Part shown: positions 41,171 through 49,525 of the stretch, one piece after another | Layout of the letters: each line of letters opens with the position of its first letter | Position numbering within the stretch: the stretch's first letter is position 1 | Position numbers and translations under genes: made by a program | Notes under the pieces: generated by a model | Told to the model about the DNA's origin: nothing | Databases searched by the model: none | The model's input: only the letters and a program-made list of their open reading frames with translations | From: Streptomyces sp. CG4 | GTDB taxonomy: Bacteria > Actinomycetota > Actinomycetes > Streptomycetales > Streptomycetaceae | Direction: 5' to 3' | Assembly (NCBI RefSeq): GCF_041080655.1 | Contig: NZ_CP163525.1 | Coordinates: 6,758,001-6,822,000, forward strand | DNA length: 64,000 bases

Positions 41171-41301
41171 GGTGGCTCCCAGGCGGAGAGGCGAAGTGGC
41201 GGAGAGGCGCGTGTCACCACCGTCGCAGCTGCGGCACCCGTGGGCCCGTTGTGGCGGGCGTTCGGGTGGCGGGTCCGGGGCAGTGGTGTGAGCCTGGCGC
41301 C

Positions 41302-41628
41302 ATGACGATCAAGCCAGCCAATCTCAGCGACCCGGCCGTCCGGGCCTTCGTCAGCGCCGTCAACTCCCATGACCGGGACGGATTCATGGCCCTCCTCGCG
41401 CCCGGTGCGACCATGTCCGACGACGGCTCCGACCGTGACCTCGACGACTGGATCGACCGGGAGATCTTCTCCTCCAACGGTCACCTGGAGGTCGACAACG
41501 AGTCCTCCGGCGGCCGGGCCCTGCTCGCCCGCTACCGCAACGACACCTGGGGCGAGATGCGCACCCGGTGGACCTTCACCGTCGAGGACGACGGACGGAT
41601 CTCCCGCTTCGAGACCGGGCAGGCATAG
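41302..41628 (+). CDS. SnoaL-like / NTF2-fold protein
   Basis: A small cytoplasmic protein of 108 residues with the cone-shaped NTF2/SnoaL fold pattern (VRAFVSAVNSHDRDGFMALLAPGATMSDDGS, then TWGEMRTRWTFTVEDDGRISRFETG). Members include cyclases, isomerases and plain ligand binders; no catalytic Asp/His set can be named with confidence. ATG 41302 is the first plausible start. The stop codon lies inside a perfect 15-bp tandem duplication. It is divergent from the DoxX gene, with about 130 bases between. Confidence 0.72.
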   Translation: MTIKPANLSDPAVRAFVSAVNSHDRDGFMALLAPGATMSDDGSDRDLDDWIDREIFSSNGHLEVDNESSGGRALLARYRNDTWGEMRTRWTFTVEDDGRISRFETGQA

Positions 41629-41645
41629 CACGGGCAGGCATAGCA
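41616..41645 (+). repeat. 15-bp tandem duplication spanning a stop codon
   Basis: CGGGCAGGCATAGCA occurs twice head to tail (41616-41630 and 41631-41645). The first copy holds the last codons and TAG of the SnoaL-like gene. Confidence 0.95.
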
Positions 41646-41803
41646 CCGGCCGGCTGTGCAGGACCCATTGAGCCACCCTGGCGAAAAGATGCGTGAGGCT
41701 TGGGAAGTGGGGTGACTCATCTTATTTTCATAACGCGGCAAATTCGGCGCCGTCCGGCCCGGGATCGAGGAATCCCCTGCTGGGCGCGGTGTACGGTCCC
41801 CGG

Positions 41804-43018
41804 GTGCGCGAATGTTCCCGGCTCAGCCGACGTGCCGTCCTTGGACTGACGGCCGCCGCCCTTCCCTTGTCCATGGCCGCCGAGGCCTCCGCGACCACGG
41901 TCGTCGGGGGCGAGCAGCTGGCCCGTACCGGTGTCCAGGTGCGCGGTGCCTCCGGGTTGCCCGCCAAACTCACCGCCCGCTCCTGGCTGATCGCCGACTG
42001 CGAGAGCGGCGAGGTGCTCGCCGCGTTCAACGCGCACCGGCGGCTCCCGCCCGCGTCCACGCTGAAGATGCTGTTCGCGGACACCGTGCTGAAGAAGTTC
42101 GACCGCACCGCGCGGTACACGGTGAAGGACTCCGACGTCCTCGACGTCCCGGCGGGCTCCAGCCTGGTCGGCATCAAGCCCGGCCTCACCTACACCGTCG
42201 AGCAGCTGTGGCAGGGCGTGTTCCTGCGCTCCGGCAACGACGCCGTGCACGTGCTCTCCCACATGAACGGCGGCATCGCCAAGACCGTCGCGGAGATGCA
42301 GGCCAAGGCCGAGGACCTGCAGGCCCTGGACACCCATGTGGTCAGCCCCGACGGCTTCGACCACCCGGGCCAGATCTCCTCGGCGTACGACCTCTCGCTG
42401 TTCGCCCGGCACGGCCTGAAGGACGCCGACTTCCGCGGCTACTGCGGCACGCGGACCGCCGACTTCCCGGCCGGCGGCAAGAAGACCTTCCAGATCCAGA
42501 ACACCGACCGCCTGCTGACCGGGGCGTTGGGCCTGAGGACGTACGACGGCCTGATCGGTGTGAAGAACGGCTACACCAGCAACGCCGGCAACACGTTCAC
42601 CGGCGCGGCCACCCGGGGCGGGCGCACCCTGCTGGTGACGGTCATGCACCCGGCCGCGGGTGGCATCGCCGTCTACGAGCAGACCGCCGCACTGCTCGAC
42701 TGGGGCTTCGGACGCGGGCGTACGGCGCGGGCCGTGGGCACGCTCGTCGATCCGCTCAGCGAGGGCGGCGCGAGCGCGGCGCACGGGCGGAACGCGGCAC
42801 AGGCGGCGGTCGGCGCGCCCGGGTCGGACTCCGGCGGGTCGTCCACCGCGCAGGTGGTGGAGGGCGCGGGGGTCACGGCGCTGCTGCTGGCGGCGGGGGC
42901 GGCGGTGGTGGTGAAGCGGCGCCGCAGGGCGGTCGCGGCGACCGCGCCGGCCGAGGCGGACACGGAGGTCGCGGACCTGACGGGGATGAGGGAGCCCGGG
43001 GGCCGGCACCGGCGCTGA
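41804..43018 (+). CDS. D-alanyl-D-alanine carboxypeptidase (S11 family)
   Basis: A low-molecular-weight penicillin-binding protein of about 404 residues that trims peptidoglycan stem peptides outside the membrane. Active-site motifs: S-x2-K in PPASTLKMLF, S-G-N in RSGNDAVHVL, K-N-G (the usual K-T-G box) in VKNGYTSNAGN. A C-terminal helix (VTALLLAAGAAVVV) then KRRRR anchors it. The N-terminus SRRAVLGLTAAALPLSMAAE has an RR pair and may be a Tat signal. GTG 41804 lies eight bases after a -10-like TACGGT, suggesting a leaderless transcript; GTG 41789 is an alternative. The 19-bp inverted repeat 68 bases downstream may end the transcript. Confidence 0.85.
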   Translation: MRECSRLSRRAVLGLTAAALPLSMAAEASATTVVGGEQLARTGVQVRGASGLPAKLTARSWLIADCESGEVLAAFNAHRRLPPASTLKMLFADTVLKKFDRTARYTVKDSDVLDVPAGSSLVGIKPGLTYTVEQLWQGVFLRSGNDAVHVLSHMNGGIAKTVAEMQAKAEDLQALDTHVVSPDGFDHPGQISSAYDLSLFARHGLKDADFRGYCGTRTADFPAGGKKTFQIQNTDRLLTGALGLRTYDGLIGVKNGYTSNAGNTFTGAATRGGRTLLVTVMHPAAGGIAVYEQTAALLDWGFGRGRTARAVGTLVDPLSEGGASAAHGRNAAQAAVGAPGSDSGGSSTAQVVEGAGVTALLLAAGAAVVVKRRRRAVAATAPAEADTEVADLTGMREPGGRHRR

Positions 43019-43085
43019 AACGCGGCGAACGCAGAGTAAAAAAGAAGAGAACGCAGCGAACGCAGGCGCAGAACGGCTGAATTGC

Positions 43086-43170
43086 GCGGCGGCCGTTCCA
43101 CCGGCCGGTGCGTACCCCGCGTCCCGCGCGAGGTCCACCCCCAACTCCGGCCCGGTGGAACGGCCGCCGC
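43086..43170. repeat. long inverted repeat, 19-bp perfect arms
   Basis: GCGGCGGCCGTTCCACCGG at 43086-43104 is exactly complementary to 43152-43170, with 47 bases between. It lies between a rightward carboxypeptidase gene and a leftward SDR gene. The arms are longer than the other terminators here and the loop is much larger, so a structured RNA or a miniature-element remnant is also possible. No other gene is supported in 43019-43320. Confidence 0.85.
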
Positions 43171-43320
43171 ATCCCCCCTCGGTATGGCTACGGAATCCAC
43201 GAGCTCCAACTGTGAAGCTCTTGTGGAGGAGAGTTGAGCATATGCGCTCGACCGGCCGCAATACCGCGGATTTCCAAATTCCGTTTGTAGAAATGGATCC
43301 GGCCGCGCCCGGCCCCGCCC

Positions 43321-44079
43321 TCAGCCCCGCCCGATGTACGGCATCGCCGTCGCCAGCACCGTCGCGAACTGCACGTTCGCCTCCAGCGGCAGCTCGGCCA
43401 TGTGCCGTACGGTGCGCGCCACATCGGCCGCGTCCATCACCGGCTCCGGGGCCACCTCGCCGTTCGCCTGCAGGGCGCCGGTCTGCATCCGGGCCGTCAT
43501 GTCGGTCGCCGCGTTGCCGATGTCGATCTGCCCGACGGCGATGTTGTACGGCCGCCCGTCCAGGGACAGCGACTTGGTGAGGCCGGTCAGCGCGTGCTTG
43601 GTCGCGGTGTAGGCGACCGAGAGCGGGCGTGGCGTGTGCGCCGAGATGGAGCCGTTGTTGATGATCCGGCCGCCCTGCGGATCCTGCTCCTTCATCCGCC
43701 GGTACGCCGCCTGCGCGCACAGGAACGCCCCGTTGAGGTTGGTGTCCACCACGTGCCGCCACGCGTCGTAGGACAGCTCCTCGACCGGAACCCCGCCGGG
43801 CCCGAAGGTTCCCGCGTTGTTGAACAGCAGGTCCACCCGGCCGAACCGGTCCACCGTCGCAGCGAACAGCGCCTCCACGTCTTCCGGGCGGGAGACGTCG
43901 GTGCGCACGGCGAGCGCGGCGGCCTCCGGGACCAGCGCCGCCGTCGCCTCCAGCGTCTCGACGCGCCGGCCGGCCAGCGCCACCGACCAGCCGGCCCGCA
44001 GCAGCTCCACGGCGACCGCCCGCCCGATACCGGAACCGGCGCCGGTCACCACCGCGATCTTCGATTGCCTGTCAGTCAT
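43321..44079 (-). CDS. short-chain dehydrogenase/reductase
   Basis: A classical SDR of 252 residues. The cofactor motif VVTGAGSGIGRAVA is at the N-terminus, with NNAG in DLLFNNAGTFGPGG, and the catalytic Ser in NNGSISAH and Tyr-x3-Lys in AYTATKHAL. Arg in GRRVETL after the second strand favours NADP. The substrate is unknown. It starts at ATG 44079 and is monocistronic. Its 3' end faces the inverted repeat and a possible short rightward frame near 43242. Confidence 0.87.
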   Translation of the reverse strand: MTDRQSKIAVVTGAGSGIGRAVAVELLRAGWSVALAGRRVETLEATAALVPEAAALAVRTDVSRPEDVEALFAATVDRFGRVDLLFNNAGTFGPGGVPVEELSYDAWRHVVDTNLNGAFLCAQAAYRRMKEQDPQGGRIINNGSISAHTPRPLSVAYTATKHALTGLTKSLSLDGRPYNIAVGQIDIGNAATDMTARMQTGALQANGEVAPEPVMDAADVARTVRHMAELPLEANVQFATVLATAMPYIGRG

Positions 44080-44335
44080 GGCATGGCAGCGTAGGCGGCA
44101 AGTCCGCCATGCGGAATGCCGTGTCCGCCATACGGTTATCGGGGGAGGGTGGCCGGATCCCCGCCCGGATACCGCACCCCGATCCGCCCCCGCGGCGCGC
44201 GCGGCGCCCGCATGACCTCGGTCACCCCGCCCTCGCTCATGTGTGCCCCGGCAGCCTGTGCGAGCTGAGAGCATGGGTGCCGGTCGTGTCCGGCAGACGG
44301 CCACGGAACAGGGGAACGGAACAGGGGAGGGGCGC

Positions 44336-45643
44336 ATGCGCGAGCGCGCGGCGGCACCGGCATCGAAGACACGGTCCACGCCCCGCGCTGCCCCGGCGGA
44401 GGCCGGCGCGGCGCGGCGCACCGGCCTGCTCGTCACCCTCGTCCTCGGCGGCCTCACCGCGACACCCCCGCTCGCCATGGACATGTACCTCCCGTCCCTG
44501 CCGGAGGTCACCAGGTCCCTGCACGCGCCCGCCGCCACCGTCCAGCTCACCCTCACCGCGTGCCTGCTGGGCATGGCCCTCGGCCAGCTGGTCGTCGGCC
44601 CGATGAGCGACCGCTGGGGCCGCCGCCGGCCACTCCTCGCCGGCCTCGCCGTGTACCTCGTCGCGACCGCCCTGTGCGCCCTCGCGCCGAACGTCGAGAC
44701 GCTGGTCGCCCTCCGGCTGGCGCAGGGCCTCGCGGGCGCGGCCGGGATCGTCATCGCCCGGGCCGTCGTACGCGATCTGTACGACGGCGTGGCCATGGCC
44801 CGCTTCTTCTCCACCCTGATGCTGATCTCCGGGGCCGCGCCGATCGTGGCGCCGCTGATCGGCGGGCAGATCCTCAGGGTGACGGACTGGCGGGGCGTGT
44901 TCGTGGTCCTCACCGTGGTCGGCACGCTGCTCGCCGCGCTCGTCTGGCTGCGGCTGCCCGAGACGCTGCCGCCCGCAGACCGCCACGCCGGGGGAGCCGG
45001 GACGGCCCTGCGCGCCATGCGGGGGCTGCTCGCCGACCTGCCCTTCACCGGCTACATGCTGGCCGGCGGCTTCGCCTTCGCCGCGCTGTTCGCGTACATA
45101 TCCGCGTCCCCGTTCGTGATCCAGGAGATCTACGGCGCCTCCCCGCAGACCTTCAGCCTGCTCTTCGGCCTCAACTCGGTCGGGCTGGTGATCGCCGGAC
45201 AGGTCAACGGGAAGCTGCTGGTCGGCCGGGTCGCCCTGGAGAAGGTGCTGGCCTGCGGCCTCGCGGTGATCGTGCTCGCCGCGAGCGCCCTGCTGCTGAT
45301 GTCGGCCGGCGCCCTCGGCGGGACCGGCCTCGCCCCCGTTGCGGCCGCGCTCTTCGTCCTGATGTCGGCGATGGGCATCACCCTCCCCAACGCCCAGTCC
45401 CTCGCCCTCATGCGCACCCGGCACGCCGCCGGCTCCGCCTCCGCGCTGCTCGGCACCACCTCCTTCCTCGTCGGCGCGGTCGCCTCGCCGCTCGTCGGCG
45501 TCGCCGGAGAGCACACCGCCGTACCCATGGCAGTGGTCCAACTGGCGGGAGCACTGGTCGCGGCGGCCTGCTTCATGGGAATGTGCCGTCCCTGGAAGAC
45601 ACGGGGGAACACCCGTGCGGGGTCGGAGGGAGACGAGCACTGA
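44336..45643 (+). CDS. Bcr/CflA-family multidrug exporter (MFS)
   Basis: A drug:proton antiporter of 435 residues with twelve helices. The Bcr/CflA features are PLAMDMYLPSLPEV in helix 1, GPMSDRWGRRRPLL in loop 2-3, and RLAQGLAGAAGIVIARAVVRD in helix 4. A long basic N-terminus precedes helix 1. GGAGGGG lies before ATG 44336; longer in-frame starts have no site. The stop codon overlaps the CTG start of the serine hydrolase gene, so the two are translationally coupled. The exported compound is unknown. Confidence 0.9.
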   Translation: MRERAAAPASKTRSTPRAAPAEAGAARRTGLLVTLVLGGLTATPPLAMDMYLPSLPEVTRSLHAPAATVQLTLTACLLGMALGQLVVGPMSDRWGRRRPLLAGLAVYLVATALCALAPNVETLVALRLAQGLAGAAGIVIARAVVRDLYDGVAMARFFSTLMLISGAAPIVAPLIGGQILRVTDWRGVFVVLTVVGTLLAALVWLRLPETLPPADRHAGGAGTALRAMRGLLADLPFTGYMLAGGFAFAALFAYISASPFVIQEIYGASPQTFSLLFGLNSVGLVIAGQVNGKLLVGRVALEKVLACGLAVIVLAASALLLMSAGALGGTGLAPVAAALFVLMSAMGITLPNAQSLALMRTRHAAGSASALLGTTSFLVGAVASPLVGVAGEHTAVPMAVVQLAGALVAAACFMGMCRPWKTRGNTRAGSEGDEH

Positions 45644-46764
45644 GCGCACCGAAACTGCGCGCCGACACACCGGAACGGGCCGGGCTCGACCCCGCGGAAC
45701 TCGGGCACCTGGTCGGCGAGGTGCACGCCCTCACCGCCGGAGACCGCCCCTGGGCGCCCGGCGCCGTCGTGCTGGCCGGCCGCGGACCCGTGATCGCCGT
45801 CGCCGAGGCGGCGGGCTTCGCCGTCCGCTACTCCGGCTACGACCCCGAGACCGACACCGGTGTCGAACTGCCGCCCGCCGCCCGGGTCCCGGCCACCGTC
45901 GACACACCCTTCGACCTGGCCTCCCTCACCAAGCTGTTCACCTCCGTCGCCGCCGTGCAGCAGATCGAGCGCGGCACCCTCGGCATGAACGCCCGGGTCG
46001 GCGACTACCTGCCCGACTTCCACGCCGCGGCCGCCCACGGCATCACCGTGCGGCAACTGCTCACCCACACCTCCGGGCTCCGCCCCGAACTCCCGCTGTA
46101 CGACTGCCCGGACGACGCCACCCGCCTGTCCCTGCTGCGCGCCGAGGCCCCGACGAGCACACCCGGCCGGTATCTCTACTCCGACCTGAACATGCTCGTG
46201 CTCCAGTCCGTGCTGGAGCGGATCACCGGCCGGCCGCTCGACGTCCTCGTCCAGGACGGCATCACCCGCCCGCTCGGCATGACGGCCACCAGCTTCGGCC
46301 CCTGCCGGGGCGCGGCCGCCACCGAGGACCAGCGGCGGCCGTGGGCCAAGGCGGACCGCGGGATGCTGCGGGGCGTCGTCCACGACGAGAACGCCTGGGC
46401 GCTGGGTGGCGTGGCCGGACACGCGGGCCTGTTCTCCACCGCCCCCGACCTGGCGGTCTTCTGCCGCGCCCTGCTGGCCGGCGGCTCCTACGGCCCGGCC
46501 CGCATCCTCGGCCCCGACTTCGTCGAACTGCTCCTCACCCCACCCGGCCTGGGCTTCACCGTCGACCAGCCGTGGTTCATGGGCGAACTCGCGGGCAACG
46601 GCGCGGCCGGCCACACGGGCTTCACCGGCACGTCCCTCGTCCTCGACCCGAGAACGGACACGTTCCTGATCCTGCTGGCCAACACGGTCCACCCGAGGCG
46701 CCGGGCACCGGACAGCGGGCCGAGGGCGAGACTGGCGACGCGACTGGCGAGAGCCGTGATCTGA
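45640..46764 (+). CDS. class C beta-lactamase-like serine hydrolase, CTG start
   Basis: A serine hydrolase of 374 residues of the beta-lactamase/esterase family. The nucleophile is in FDLASLTKLFTS (S-x2-K), with a Tyr-Ser-Asp box at YLYSDLNML and an HTGFTGTS box near the C-terminus. There is no signal peptide, so it is likely cytoplasmic and probably an esterase or peptidase. The protein begins LSAPKLRADTPERAG directly after CTG 45640; GGAGGG lies nine bases upstream and no other in-frame start is near. CTG overlaps the exporter stop as CTGA. Coupling suggests the hydrolase acts on a compound the pump exports. Confidence 0.85.
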   Translation: MSAPKLRADTPERAGLDPAELGHLVGEVHALTAGDRPWAPGAVVLAGRGPVIAVAEAAGFAVRYSGYDPETDTGVELPPAARVPATVDTPFDLASLTKLFTSVAAVQQIERGTLGMNARVGDYLPDFHAAAAHGITVRQLLTHTSGLRPELPLYDCPDDATRLSLLRAEAPTSTPGRYLYSDLNMLVLQSVLERITGRPLDVLVQDGITRPLGMTATSFGPCRGAAATEDQRRPWAKADRGMLRGVVHDENAWALGGVAGHAGLFSTAPDLAVFCRALLAGGSYGPARILGPDFVELLLTPPGLGFTVDQPWFMGELAGNGAAGHTGFTGTSLVLDPRTDTFLILLANTVHPRRRAPDSGPRARLATRLARAVI

Positions 46765-46814
46765 GGCGGGTCCGCGGGGTGGGGGCGGGATCGCGGGACG
46801 GCGCGCACGCACCC

Positions 46815-46868
46815 ACCCGGGCCGGCTCCCCCACCCGGGCCGGCTCCCCCACCCGGGCCGGCACCCCC
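46815..46868 (+). repeat. 18-bp tandem repeat, three copies
   Basis: The unit ACCCGGGCCGGCTCCCCC occurs twice perfectly (46815-46832 and 46833-46850) and once with a single change, in the gap between the serine hydrolase and the methyltransferase genes. It is noncoding and ends about 35 bases before the next promoter. Confidence 0.92.
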
Positions 46869-46914
46869 CAGCAGGGCCCGCACCCGCGCAGGGCGGGCGC
46901 CATAGAATCACCGG

Positions 46915-47910
46915 GTGAACGCCCCCGTAACCCCGGCCGACGCCCTCCGCAGGAGCCTCGCCGAGCTGCTCGACGGACTCCCGCCCAAGCAGGCGGCGGG
47001 CGCGGTCGAACGGCTCATCGCCCACTACCGGGGCGACACCCCCACCCACACCCCGATCCTCCGCGACCGCGCCGACGTGGCCGCCTACGCGGCCTACCGC
47101 ATGCCCGCCACCTTCGAGGCGGTCCACGCGGCGCTGGAGGCCTTCGCCACGGCCGTACCCGACTGGACGCCGCGCAGCCACACCGACGTCGGCGGTGGCA
47201 CCGGCGCCGCGACCTGGGCCGTCACCGCGACCTGGCCGGGCGAGCGCGGCGTCACCGTGCTGGACTGGGCCGAGCCCGCCCTCGCCCTCGGCCGGGAGAT
47301 CGCCGGCGCCAACCCGGCCCTGCGGGGCGCCCACTGGCAGCGCGCCCGGATCGGCACCGACCTCACGCTCGACGACGTGGATCTCGTCACGGTGTCGTAC
47401 GTCCTCAACGAACTCTCCGAACCCGACCGGGCCGCCCTCGTCGACGCCGCTGCCGCCGCCGCGCAGGCCGTGGTGATCGTGGAGGCCGGCACCCCGGCCG
47501 GCTACGCCCGGGTGATCGAGGCTCGCGACCGCCTCGTCCGCGCCGGCCTGCACGTCGTCGCCCCCTGCCCGCACAGCGCCGCCTGCCCCATCGAGCCCGG
47601 CAAGGACTGGTGCCACTTCGCCGCCCGGGTGAGCCGCTCCTCCCTGCACCGCCAGGTCAAGGGCGGCACCCTGCCGTACGAGGACGAGAAGTTCTCGTAC
47701 GTCGTCGCCACCCGCCTGCCCGCCCCGCCGGCCCCCTCCCGCATCGTCCGGCGCCCGCAGATCCGCAAGGGGCAGGTGCTGCTGGACCTGTGCGAGGCGG
47801 ACGAACGACTGCGCCGCACGACCGTCACCAAACGCCACGGCGACCTGTACAAGGCGGCCCGGGACGCCGACTGGGGAGACCCGTGGCCGCCGCCGGATCC
47901 GGACGCGTAG
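46915..47910 (+). CDS. Rsm22-family methyltransferase-like protein
   Basis: A protein of 331 residues of the Rsm22/RsmA-like family associated with the small ribosomal subunit. The SAM-binding motif is SHTDVGGGTGAATWAV with VLDWAEPALALG. The second half has a Cys cluster (CPHSAACPIEPGKDWCHF) that in homologues holds an iron-sulfur centre, then RIVRRPQIRKGQVLLDLC. GTG 46915 follows TAGAAT (46903-46908) by six bases, so the transcript should be leaderless. It stands alone. Whether it methylates RNA is not established for this family. Confidence 0.85.
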   Translation: MNAPVTPADALRRSLAELLDGLPPKQAAGAVERLIAHYRGDTPTHTPILRDRADVAAYAAYRMPATFEAVHAALEAFATAVPDWTPRSHTDVGGGTGAATWAVTATWPGERGVTVLDWAEPALALGREIAGANPALRGAHWQRARIGTDLTLDDVDLVTVSYVLNELSEPDRAALVDAAAAAAQAVVIVEAGTPAGYARVIEARDRLVRAGLHVVAPCPHSAACPIEPGKDWCHFAARVSRSSLHRQVKGGTLPYEDEKFSYVVATRLPAPPAPSRIVRRPQIRKGQVLLDLCEADERLRRTTVTKRHGDLYKAARDADWGDPWPPPDPDA

Positions 47911-47974
47911 ACCAGCACCCACGACGCGGCACCTCCGCGGACCGCTGAACCGGCGGAGCTTGTAGCGTCGCCCC

Positions 47975-48589
47975 ATGGTCAAGAAGCCCGCCCCCGACGC
48001 CAGCCGGCGCAGCGAGAAGTCCCGCCGAGCGATCTACGACGCCGCCCTCGCCCTGGTCGGCGAGGTCGGGTACCCGAAGACCACCGTCGAGGGGATCGCC
48101 GCCCGCGCCGGGGTCGGCAAGCAGACGATCTACCGCTGGTGGCCCTCCAAGGCGGCCGTCCTGATGGAGGCGTTCTTCGACCTCTCCACGCAGGCGGCAC
48201 AGGAGGCGGGGCAGGAGCCGTACGTCATCCCGGACACCGGCGACCTGGCCGCCGACCTCAAGACGGTGCTGCGGATCACCGTGGACCAGCTGCTCGACCC
48301 GCGCTTCGCGGTGCCCTCCCGCGCGCTGGCCGCCGAGGGCGTGGTCAACGAGCCGCTCGGCCGCGAGTTCGTCACCAAGCTCCTCGAACCCCAGCTCCAG
48401 CTGTACGTCGACCGGCTGCGCGCCGCCCAGGACACCGGGGCCGTACGGGCCGACGTCGATCCCCGTATCGCCCTGGAGCTGTTCGTCTCGCCCCTGGCCC
48501 AGCGCTGGCTCCAGCACACGGCGCCGATCACGTACGCCTACACGGACACGCTGGTCGACTACGCCCTGTACGGCCTGGTCCCCCGCTGA
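47975..48589 (+). CDS. TetR-family regulator
   Basis: A protein of 204 residues. The helix-turn-helix is SRRAIYDAALALVGEVGY, TTVEGIAARAGVGKQTIYRWW, then PSKAAVLMEAFF, with a C-terminal TetR ligand domain (ALELFVSPLAQRWLQHTAPI). ATG 47975 lies six bases after a -10-like TAGCGT (47963-47968), so it is likely leaderless. No divergent partner gene is present, so its targets are not evident; the methyltransferase gene upstream and the prim-pol gene downstream are on the same strand with separate promoters. Confidence 0.9.
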   Translation: MVKKPAPDASRRSEKSRRAIYDAALALVGEVGYPKTTVEGIAARAGVGKQTIYRWWPSKAAVLMEAFFDLSTQAAQEAGQEPYVIPDTGDLAADLKTVLRITVDQLLDPRFAVPSRALAAEGVVNEPLGREFVTKLLEPQLQLYVDRLRAAQDTGAVRADVDPRIALELFVSPLAQRWLQHTAPITYAYTDTLVDYALYGLVPR

Positions 48590-48716
48590 GTCGTGTGAGG
48601 CGCGTCTCGCCCGGTTCCTCCGGATCCGCCCCGCGGCCCCCCGAAGCGCAGGAAGATGGGACGATAAGGCATGCTGGCCGCACACCAGCGAGGCAACCAC
48701 CGAGGCGAGGCGATAG

Positions 48717-49457
48717 ATGAGCGCGACGTTCGGCGGCCGCTCCGGCCGGCAGGGCAAACTCTCCCAGTGGCTGCTCGGACGCCGCCCGAAGGAGGCCCCC
48801 GCCGACGAAGGCGGCCGTGAGGCCCAGCTGCTCGCCGCCGCCGCGGCGGGCCTCCCGCTCGCCCCCGCCGCGCATCCCGCCCCCGGCTACCGCTGTTCCT
48901 GCGACCGCGTCGGCTGTCCCACCCCGGCCCGGCACCCGGTGTCGTTCGCCTGGCAGACCCAGTCCACCACCGACCGCGCCCAGATCGAGCGCTGGGCCCG
49001 GCACCAGCCGCAGGCCAACTTCATCACCGCCACCGGCATGACCCACGACGTCCTCGACGTGCCCCTGGAGGCCGGGCGGGAGGCGCTGGAGCGGCTGCTC
49101 GGCAGCGGTGTCGAGGTCGGTCCCGTCGCCGAGAGCGACGACGGCCGCCTGCTGTTCTTCACCCTCACCCGCGGCACCCCCGAGGACGAGGACGAGTGGT
49201 GGCCGTGCGAGCTGGACTGCCACCCCGAGACCATGGACGAGCACCCCGGGCTGCGCTGGCACTGCCGGGGGTCGTACGTGCTGGTTCCGCCCGCCCGGCT
49301 GCCCGGTGACGACGGGCGGCAGGTGCGGTGGGTACGGGGCCACGGCCCGGAGCAGCCGCTGCCGGATCCGCTGAGCCTGCTGGAGGTGCTCACGGACGCG
49401 TGTGGGCGCCATGCCGGCACGAGCGTGGAGGGCGGGGTCTGGCCCCTGCGGCACTGA
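48717..49457 (+). CDS. prim-pol-domain-like protein
   Basis: A protein of 246 residues related to the bifunctional DNA primase/polymerase N-terminal domain found in actinobacteria. Signatures are LLAAAAAGLPLAPAAHPAPGYRCSCDRVGCPTPARHP and the following WARHQPQANFITATGMTHDVLDVPLEAG. The carboxylate that should bind metal after ITATG is D in HDVLDVP; a second acidic pair expected in active enzymes is not obvious, so catalysis is uncertain. ATG 48717 follows a -10-like GATAAG region by about 45 bases. No helicase or phage gene is nearby, so it is a chromosomal stand-alone copy. Confidence 0.75.
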   Translation: MSATFGGRSGRQGKLSQWLLGRRPKEAPADEGGREAQLLAAAAAGLPLAPAAHPAPGYRCSCDRVGCPTPARHPVSFAWQTQSTTDRAQIERWARHQPQANFITATGMTHDVLDVPLEAGREALERLLGSGVEVGPVAESDDGRLLFFTLTRGTPEDEDEWWPCELDCHPETMDEHPGLRWHCRGSYVLVPPARLPGDDGRQVRWVRGHGPEQPLPDPLSLLEVLTDACGRHAGTSVEGGVWPLRH

Positions 49458-49525
49458 GCGCCCGGCGGTGGCCGCACATCGGGCACAGCCCCGCGCGCCT
49501 TGGCGCTCCGCGCCTTCCGGGCGCC

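Noticed and set aside
46815..46868. Origin or transfer-related repeat
   Set aside because: Three 18-bp units with no replication or transfer gene near; more likely local slippage between housekeeping genes.
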